Positions 13,142 to 18,135 of a stretch of 18,135 nt of DNA are shown one piece after another. The translations under genes were made by a program, and so were the position numbers. The first letter of the stretch is position 1; each line of letters opens with the position of its first letter. The notes under the pieces are model-generated. The model was not told the origin of the DNA. It saw nothing but the letters and a program-made list of their open reading frames with translations, and made no database searches. The DNA is from Mageeibacillus sp. UBA5747 (GTDB lineage Bacteria; Bacillota; Clostridia; Saccharofermentanales; UBA5734). The stretch covers positions 2,196-20,330 of the forward strand of contig DIFN01000031.1 in the NCBI GenBank assembly GCA_002419145.1. The letters are read 5' to 3'.

Positions 13142-14683
13142 CTACAGGATCATCAGGGATAATGACGGCCAGCCGGCCAGAACCAGGACAGCCAGCAGAT
13201 CGATCATCATGGGGAATAACAGGCGCAAGGATTTTTCTTCCAGTTCCTGACGCCGGCCGGTGCGCAGCAACTGTCTGGAGCCGGCAGCCATCAAGACCAG
13301 GAGATTGAGCAATTCACTGCTGCCTTCGCGTTCATAGCGGGCCAGCCCATGCCAGAATGACTGGATTTCCGGCACAGGACAGCGGTGGGCCAATTGTTCA
13401 CTGATCCAGTACGTTGGCCGACCTCCCTCACTTTGCTGGCGGAAAAAGGCCAGATCCTGGTTCAAGACATTGGCTGGATCGCTTGAATGCCAGAGTTCAC
13501 CTGCTTCATGCAAGACCCTTGTGACCGAAAAGCCGGAGAGAAGACCATTGACCAGCCATGTCAAAAACAAGGGGTAGATGAGTCGGTATTGATTGGCCAG
13601 CCGGTGTACGCTGCGAATCAGAAACAGATCTTGGGCCACAGATACAGCCAGAGGTGACGCCAGAATGAACAAGGCGGATGCAGAGCCTGCTGCGACCCAG
13701 ATCAACGCCAGCAGAAAGGATAACAGGCTCAGCCAGCTCTTGGCCAGGAAATGCGATGCCGTTCGGTCGGGGATCTGTCCCAGTGCCTGAAAGACCGGCT
13801 GTGTAATCCCTTTCAGAAGCGGTGACTGGTAGATTGCAGAGAGGGTCTGGCTCCAGCGCTGCAAAGCCAGAGACCAGGAGCGCCTGGCAGGCTGGCGGGA
13901 TTTCAGCTTTGCCACCAGGGGTGGCTGATGTCGGCTGATCGATCCGGTCAGGACCAAAGCCAGGCAGGTGGACAGATAGGCAAGGGCATAGACAGCTTGG
14001 GACAGGGGGTTGGACAACAGGAGCGCGCGTTCCGGCCCTGGAACCATCAGCAGAGAACCTGATGCCAAAACAAAAGGCATCGCTGCCAGGATCCAGGCTT
14101 CAGCGATTTTCTGACTGTTTTCAGAGCGCACTTCCCGTTCCAGAGTCATAAATTCAAGCAGGGATTGGTGGCTGTCCCGGACGAAACGATCAAGTCGGCC
14201 TCCCATTCCCCCCAATTTTGGCAAGGCCAGCAAAACAGGGCGAAGAAGAGGGCTGGGAAATGTTTCCAGCAAAGATTCGAGAGCCTGGCCGAGGTTCCCC
14301 CGCAGGCTGATCTGGCGACCCAAGCGCTCGAGACTCCGCCAGTAGGATGGATCTGACCGGGCCATATTCAGGCGGGCTTGCTCCTGAACAAAGGTCAGGC
14401 AAGCTTTGTCGAGTGTTTCACCCACTGAAAGGCGCGAGGATAAAAAAGCCAGTAATTCCATGTAATGTTGCTCAATCCGGGCAGCTGACTGAAATAACAA
14501 GACTCGATGCAGCAACCAGTAAAATGCGCTACTGGACACGGCAGACAAAAACAGGCGCCATTCGAGTCTGAGCGGAAAAAACAAGCTGGAGACCCAGGCT
14601 AAGGTGACTGAAATCAGAACCTGACTTGCCCTGCCGGCCAGACGCTGGTGCAAATCTGCAGAAAGTCCTGCCCCCCATGCCAT
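13142..14683 (-). CDS. TadB-TadC fused inner-membrane platform protein
   Basis: Membrane platform of the Tad pilus. Two T2SF (GspF-like) domains lie in one 513-residue chain, where TadB and TadC are usually separate proteins of about 300 residues each. The first half has N-terminal membrane helices (about 21-36 and 43-63), a TadB-like cytoplasmic domain (about 70-190, with LGGMGGRLDRFVRDS at 157-171) and two more helices (about 194-250). The second half has a helix pair near 315-355, then a TadC-like domain (about 368-485, starting YPLFLTWLVNGLLSG) and a final hydrophobic segment. Each half is shorter than a free-standing TadB or TadC. GGGGAGG at 14691-14697 supports the ATG. It lies 17 bases after tadA. 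Confidence 0.88.
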   Translation of the reverse strand: MAWGAGLSADLHQRLAGRASQVLISVTLAWVSSLFFPLRLEWRLFLSAVSSSAFYWLLHRVLLFQSAARIEQHYMELLAFLSSRLSVGETLDKACLTFVQEQARLNMARSDPSYWRSLERLGRQISLRGNLGQALESLLETFPSPLLRPVLLALPKLGGMGGRLDRFVRDSHQSLLEFMTLEREVRSENSQKIAEAWILAAMPFVLASGSLLMVPGPERALLLSNPLSQAVYALAYLSTCLALVLTGSISRHQPPLVAKLKSRQPARRSWSLALQRWSQTLSAIYQSPLLKGITQPVFQALGQIPDRTASHFLAKSWLSLLSFLLALIWVAAGSASALFILASPLAVSVAQDLFLIRSVHRLANQYRLIYPLFLTWLVNGLLSGFSVTRVLHEAGELWHSSDPANVLNQDLAFFRQQSEGGRPTYWISEQLAHRCPVPEIQSFWHGLARYEREGSSELLNLLVLMAAGSRQLLRTGRRQELEEKSLRLLFPMMIDLLAVLVLAGWPSLSLMIL

Positions 14684-14700
14684 GCCAAACCCTCCCCGCT

Positions 14701-15828
14701 CTAGTGATTGAGCAGAATGGGTTCCAGCTCAAAAACGGAACCCGAGCCTGGTTTGATCCGGCAAATCTGACTGACTCGGCGCAACCCCTCAGGGGTACGT
14801 TCCAGGTGGACAATCAGCTGGAGGGCTGTTGAGACCAGACGGATGATTGCGTCCCAAGGAAGATGAATTTCCATCAGAACCATCAGGCCCAGTCGTTCCA
14901 GCATTTCCTGGGCTGAATTGGCATGACCGGTCGACATGGAGCCGGGATGGCCGGTATTCATGGCCTGGAGCATGGCGAAAACCTCGGCTCCCCGGACTTC
15001 GCCGACCAGGATCCGGTCTGGACGCATGCGCAGGGCAGACTGGATCAGCAGACCCAGTGAGACTTCGCCCTTCTGATCGGGGCCTGGCTGGCGAGATTCC
15101 AACCTGACTTTGTTTGGTAAACCCTGGAGATCGAGTTCTGCGGAATCTTCAATCGTGATCACGCGCTCCTGAGCCGGTATGCAGGCAGACAACGCGTTGA
15201 GAAATGTGGTTTTTCCGGTCCCGGTTCCGCCAGAAATAAACAGGTTCTGACGTGTCTTGACTGCGTTCGCCAGGTAATCGGCTGCTGCCTGGCTGATGAA
15301 CCCGACCGAGACCAATTCTGACAGTTCGGGACGGACTCCCGTGAATTTGCGGATGGACAAGATTGGACCTTCGGGTGCAACCGGAGGTAAGACCGCATGG
15401 ACCCGGCAACCATCAGGCAGACGCAGGCTGGCGATTGGTTCCTTCTCATTGATCAGGCGATTGGCCTGGCCAAAATAGCGACTGATCATGCCACCAAGAT
15501 GTTCGGCATGATCAAATTGTAGCGCAGATGGGCTGATCCGGCCGGCTATCTCAACAAAGACCTGGTGAGGGCCATTGACCATGATTTCCGTCACTTCCGG
15601 ATCATCCATCAGTGGCTGGAGGACATCCAGTCCGCGCATGGCATGGAAAAGACGGTCGACGATCGCTTGCATTTCCAGGACCCCAAGCCGTGATCCGGCA
15701 TAATGGTCAAGAACAACATTGAGGATCAATTTACGCAATTTCTTATCGTCATCGGGTTCGGTCCTGACATCCTGAAGCTGGAGGACCCGGTCGATCAGGC
15801 GCTGGCGAGTGGCATAATCCGGCATCAT
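14701..15828 (-). CDS. tadA: Tad pilus assembly ATPase TadA/CpaF
   Basis: Hexameric secretion ATPase that powers assembly of the Flp pilus from the cytoplasm. At 375 residues it is a compact form. It contains an N-terminal helical region, the family segment DPEVTEIMVNGP (76-87), Walker A GGTGTGKTT at 200-208, the Asp-box region VITIEDSAELDL (223-234), Walker B with catalytic E277 in RILVGEVRG (272-280), and the His box TGHPGSMSTGHANS (292-305). The start overlaps the stop of the TadZ-like gene (ATGA), with AAGGAGGAG 8 bases upstream. A second ATG directly follows the first, so the start may be three bases later. It is the strongest anchor for calling this a Tad locus. Confidence 0.96.
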   Translation of the reverse strand: MMPDYATRQRLIDRVLQLQDVRTEPDDDKKLRKLILNVVLDHYAGSRLGVLEMQAIVDRLFHAMRGLDVLQPLMDDPEVTEIMVNGPHQVFVEIAGRISPSALQFDHAEHLGGMISRYFGQANRLINEKEPIASLRLPDGCRVHAVLPPVAPEGPILSIRKFTGVRPELSELVSVGFISQAAADYLANAVKTRQNLFISGGTGTGKTTFLNALSACIPAQERVITIEDSAELDLQGLPNKVRLESRQPGPDQKGEVSLGLLIQSALRMRPDRILVGEVRGAEVFAMLQAMNTGHPGSMSTGHANSAQEMLERLGLMVLMEIHLPWDAIIRLVSTALQLIVHLERTPEGLRRVSQICRIKPGSGSVFELEPILLNH

Positions 15829-16853
15829 GAACGTTGCTCCTCCTTGTCAGCTGACGGCTGTCTGCTGCGCAAAACCTGAGGATTTTTATCCGCTTTCATT
15901 TCGAGGACCTGACACGATGCCGGTAGTCTGGCAATCAGTTCACCCAGCTCCCGCTGGGCACAGGTGCTGGCCCAGTCTGATTCAGGTCCCAGATAGACCG
16001 CCAGGAAATCCGCCAGGACCGCCAAGGGTGCGACGCGGCTGAAGGACAGACCTTGGCAGTCGATAAGGACAGCTGGAAGGCGCGCGTCTGTATCCTGTGC
16101 GCCATCACCTGCCAGCAGACGGATTTTTTCCCGGACCAGGACGACCAAGGACCTAAGCCAGGTGGCATCGGCCTGCATCAGGTCGTCGGATCTTTCAGCG
16201 GGCCTGAATTGCCAATAGCCTCTGGCGTGTAGTTCGAGATACACACCCAGCTCACCGGGTGAAAGGGCATCCCCATTGGCCAGCCGCAATAACAGGTGTG
16301 TCAAATTGGGGCCGGAACGGGGCGTCTGGACCAGCTTCATGAGGTAGTTGGGCATCAGAGGCAGGTAGAATACCTCTCGGCCTGCTTGAACTTGCTGGCT
16401 TAGCCAGTTTTGGACAAAGGCTCGATGACCCTCCCACCCCAGATCCAATGCAACCGTTAAATTGATCAGTGGCGGCTTGGCAGCTATCTGCGGCAAGGTG
16501 TCTTCCGGGCAAGTGGCAGTAGCAGCGAGCTGCTTCTTAAGCACGAGAGCCATCTGACTGGCTGGCATCAGCCGATACAAGGTGTCGGCCTCCTTTGTTT
16601 GGCCACTGTAAGACTCCTGCCAGGGCAGCCAGACAATAGTCGGGTTATCTAGCCCTCCCTTACGGAGAATCGTGCTCAGCTCCGGGTTGGCTACGATCAC
16701 GATGCCGCTTTCTGCCAAGACTTCAATCTCCAGAGCAAGCCTGGGATGGCTGTCCGGCTTGGCCAGCACAGGGCCATCCAGCAATTGGGCCAGACGTTCT
16801 GCCAGGCGACTGACATAAAACGGATCGCGATCAATCAGCAGAATAGGCTGCAC
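15825..16853 (-). CDS. TadZ/CpaE-like localisation protein without a P-loop
   Basis: First gene of the Tad operon, 342 residues, translated from a GTG after AGGAGG (16863-16868). The N-terminal part (about 1-110) resembles an atypical receiver domain: ILLIDRDPFYVSRLAERL at the start and LYRLMPASQM later. The second part (about 127-330) has the layout of a ParA/MinD-like fold, including VLIDCQGLSF at 262-271 where the second nucleotide motif would fall. The expected deviant Walker A (GGVGKTT type) is missing; the place reads NLTVALDLGWEGHRAF (131-146). By position and layout it is a TadZ/CpaE counterpart that places the pilus machine at a pole, probably unable to bind ATP in the usual way. Sequence similarity is weak, so the assignment leans on context. 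Confidence 0.65.
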   Translation of the reverse strand: MQPILLIDRDPFYVSRLAERLAQLLDGPVLAKPDSHPRLALEIEVLAESGIVIVANPELSTILRKGGLDNPTIVWLPWQESYSGQTKEADTLYRLMPASQMALVLKKQLAATATCPEDTLPQIAAKPPLINLTVALDLGWEGHRAFVQNWLSQQVQAGREVFYLPLMPNYLMKLVQTPRSGPNLTHLLLRLANGDALSPGELGVYLELHARGYWQFRPAERSDDLMQADATWLRSLVVLVREKIRLLAGDGAQDTDARLPAVLIDCQGLSFSRVAPLAVLADFLAVYLGPESDWASTCAQRELGELIARLPASCQVLEMKADKNPQVLRSRQPSADKEEQRS

Positions 16854-16868
16854 GTGAAATCCCCTCCT

Positions 16869-17078
16869 AGCAACGGATGTCTGGCCGTGCTTCGCGCTTG
16901 CCAGACCTGTATGTGTGATTTTAATAGCGGCTCAGCTGTTTGGGGGCAGCATTTGTACGACAAAAAATGCCAGAATTCGACAGATAAAAACGCCGGCCCT
17001 ACAGCGCGAAGGATACCGACGTTTTTGGATTCGACAGCAGCAGATTTATGAATGGACTCGCCCCATTCCGAGTCTTTG
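16869..17078 (-). other. intergenic region upstream of the Tad operon
   Basis: This 210-base gap holds the threonine aldolase terminator (16986-17026) and the 5' leader of the Tad operon. The leader has a perfect 7-bp inverted repeat GTCTGGC/GCCAGAC (16879-16906) and a GCATTT/AAATGC dyad (16949-16970). The nonamer ATTCGACAG occurs twice as direct repeats flanking the terminator (16975-16983 and 17029-17037). A 6-bp stem GACTCG/CGAGTC lies at 17055-17074. No convincing -35/-10 pair was found for the Tad operon; CTATTAAAAT on the minus strand near 16919-16928 could be part of a -10. Confidence 0.4.
16986..17026 (-). terminator. intrinsic terminator after the threonine aldolase gene
   Basis: On the minus strand AAAAACGTCGG pairs with CCGGCGTTTTT as an 11-bp stem including one U-G wobble, with a 19-base loop and the T-run at the end. 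It lies 52 bases past the aldolase stop and separates it from the Tad operon. On the plus strand the wobble becomes a C-A mismatch, so the minus direction is favoured. Confidence 0.65.
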
Positions 17079-18119
17079 TCAGGTGGCCAATTCGCCCAGA
17101 ACCTCTATCAGGCGGTCGATATCTTCGGTGGTGACCCAGTAGTGACAAACCAGACGGAAGACGCCATCATCCGCAGTGTTAACCAGAATGTTGCGTTGCT
17201 GCAGTTGGTGGACGAGCCTGTCTGCAGACACGGGATACTGGTCGAGCCGGAAAAAGACCATATTGATCTGAGGTGTACGCTCGATTTTGAACCAGCTGCC
17301 ACCGAGGGTTTCCAGGGCTTGGGCCAAGTATCGGGCATTCTGGTGGTCCTGGTCCAGACGGACAGTCATTTCTCGCAGAGCCAGTAATCCGGCAGCAGCC
17401 AGCACGCCAGCCTGGCGCATGCCGCCACCGAGGATCTTGCGTTTGCGCCGCGCCCGCTCGATCACTGGCCTGGGCCCCGTCAGGATTGAACCAATGGGTG
17501 CGCACAGCCCCTTGGAAAGGCAGAACATCACGGTGTCTGCTTCCCGGGCCAGATCAGCTGCCGGAATCCCCAGGGCTGTCGCTGCATTGAACAGACGAGC
17601 GCCATCCAGATGAACAGGGATCTGGTAACGAGTGGCCAAAGCCCGGACTGCTTGCATGTATGGCAAATCGAGCACGGTACCGTCTGAATCCGCATTCTCC
17701 AGACAGATCAGGCGAGTCGTCGGACTGTGGATGTCTTCTGGCGTTTTCCGGATGGTAGCTGCAATCTGGCCGAGGTCCATCCGGCCATTTTGCACCGGCA
17801 GACAGCGCAATTGGACACTGGATAATAACGCCGCTGCACCGGCTTCGTGCCCGACAATGTGACACCTGTCAGAGAGGATGATTTCATCACCGGGCTGGGT
17901 CTGCGCCATGATCGCCAGCTGGTTACCCATCGTTCCACTGGCGACGAACAGGGCGGCCTCTTTACCCACAATCTCGGCAGCACTTTTTTCCAGCTCCAGT
18001 ACCGTCGGATCATCGCCGTAAACATCGTCGCCGACCTCAGCCGCCGCCATAGCCTGGCGCATGGCTTCAGTCGGCCAAGTCACCGTGTCGCTGCGCAGAT
18101 CCATCCATTTTCCCATCAT
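17079..18119 (-). CDS. ltaE: low-specificity L-threonine aldolase (PLP-dependent)
   Basis: Splits L-threonine or allo-threonine into glycine and acetaldehyde, using pyridoxal phosphate in the cytoplasm. The 346 residues match the family. Visible landmarks are DLRSDTVTWPT at the N-terminus (7-17), GDDVYGDDPTV (30-40), the PLP-stacking histidine H87 in the SDRCHIVGHEAGA run, D172 in HLDGARLFNA (170-179), and the PLP lysine K203 in CLSKGLCAPIGS (200-211). AGGAGG lies at the very edge of the window (18130-18135), ten bases before the ATG at 18119. A TTG at 18128 is in frame but too close to the ribosome binding site. A related beta-eliminating lyase is a less likely reading. Confidence 0.94.
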   Translation of the reverse strand: MMGKWMDLRSDTVTWPTEAMRQAMAAAEVGDDVYGDDPTVLELEKSAAEIVGKEAALFVASGTMGNQLAIMAQTQPGDEIILSDRCHIVGHEAGAAALLSSVQLRCLPVQNGRMDLGQIAATIRKTPEDIHSPTTRLICLENADSDGTVLDLPYMQAVRALATRYQIPVHLDGARLFNAATALGIPAADLAREADTVMFCLSKGLCAPIGSILTGPRPVIERARRKRKILGGGMRQAGVLAAAGLLALREMTVRLDQDHQNARYLAQALETLGGSWFKIERTPQINMVFFRLDQYPVSADRLVHQLQQRNILVNTADDGVFRLVCHYWVTTEDIDRLIEVLGELAT

Positions 18120-18129
18120 GATGATCAAT

Positions 18130-18135
18130 CCTCCT
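18130..18135 (-). promoter_or_regulatory. ribosome binding site of the threonine aldolase gene
   Basis: A consensus AGGAGG on the minus strand at the window edge. It favours the ATG at 18119 (10-base spacing) over the in-frame TTG at 18128, which would be only one base away. Confidence 0.7.

Noticed and set aside
18126..18128. TTG start for the threonine aldolase
   Set aside because: Only one base from AGGAGG; the ATG at 18119 is better spaced.

Overview
The window looks like a chromosomal segment of a Bacillota (Clostridia-type) bacterium. Nearly every gene has an AGGAGG-like ribosome binding site. The order rpiB - upp - F-type ATP synthase operon is the one familiar from Bacillota. The Tad pilus locus is of the clostridial kind, with a Flp1-like pilin and a DUF6382/FHA protein. 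I cannot name the genus. No insertion sequence, prophage, CRISPR array, tRNA or rRNA is visible.

Layout. Positions 1-2050 (+) hold a possible gene tail, an RlmL/YpsC-type rRNA methyltransferase and a sugar-phosphate nucleotidyltransferase. Positions 2051-2334 are intergenic and carry a tight cluster of DnaA boxes. Positions 2335-4947 (+) hold proA, rpiB and upp, ending in a clear intrinsic terminator. Positions 5092-11630 (+) are the ATP synthase operon: atpB, atpE, atpF, a fused delta-alpha gene, atpG, atpD and atpC. Positions 11656-16853 (-) are a compact five-gene Tad locus that converges on atpC; in transcription order it is tadZ-like, tadA, a tadB-tadC fusion, a Flp1-like pilin and an FHA protein. 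Positions 17079-18119 (-) hold a threonine aldolase with its own terminator.

The most unusual feature is in the ATP synthase. The delta subunit gene is missing as a separate gene. The C-terminal, stalk-binding domain of delta (about 78 residues) is instead joined through an acidic linker of about 57 residues to the N-terminus of a complete alpha subunit. The N-terminal domain of delta, which normally docks on the alpha N-termini, is absent from the operon. The covalent link may replace that docking. It also raises a stoichiometry problem, because there are three alpha and normally one delta per enzyme. Subunits b and gamma both carry C-terminal extensions, and both are expected near the same end of F1. 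The operon also has RNA structures that could tune subunit output: a CUUG-loop hairpin and a 12-bp tandem repeat before atpE, and a stem that covers the atpF ribosome binding site and start codon.

The Tad locus is also compressed: TadB and TadC are one polypeptide, the TadZ-like protein has no P-loop, and no TadE/F, CpaB or prepilin peptidase gene is present in the window.
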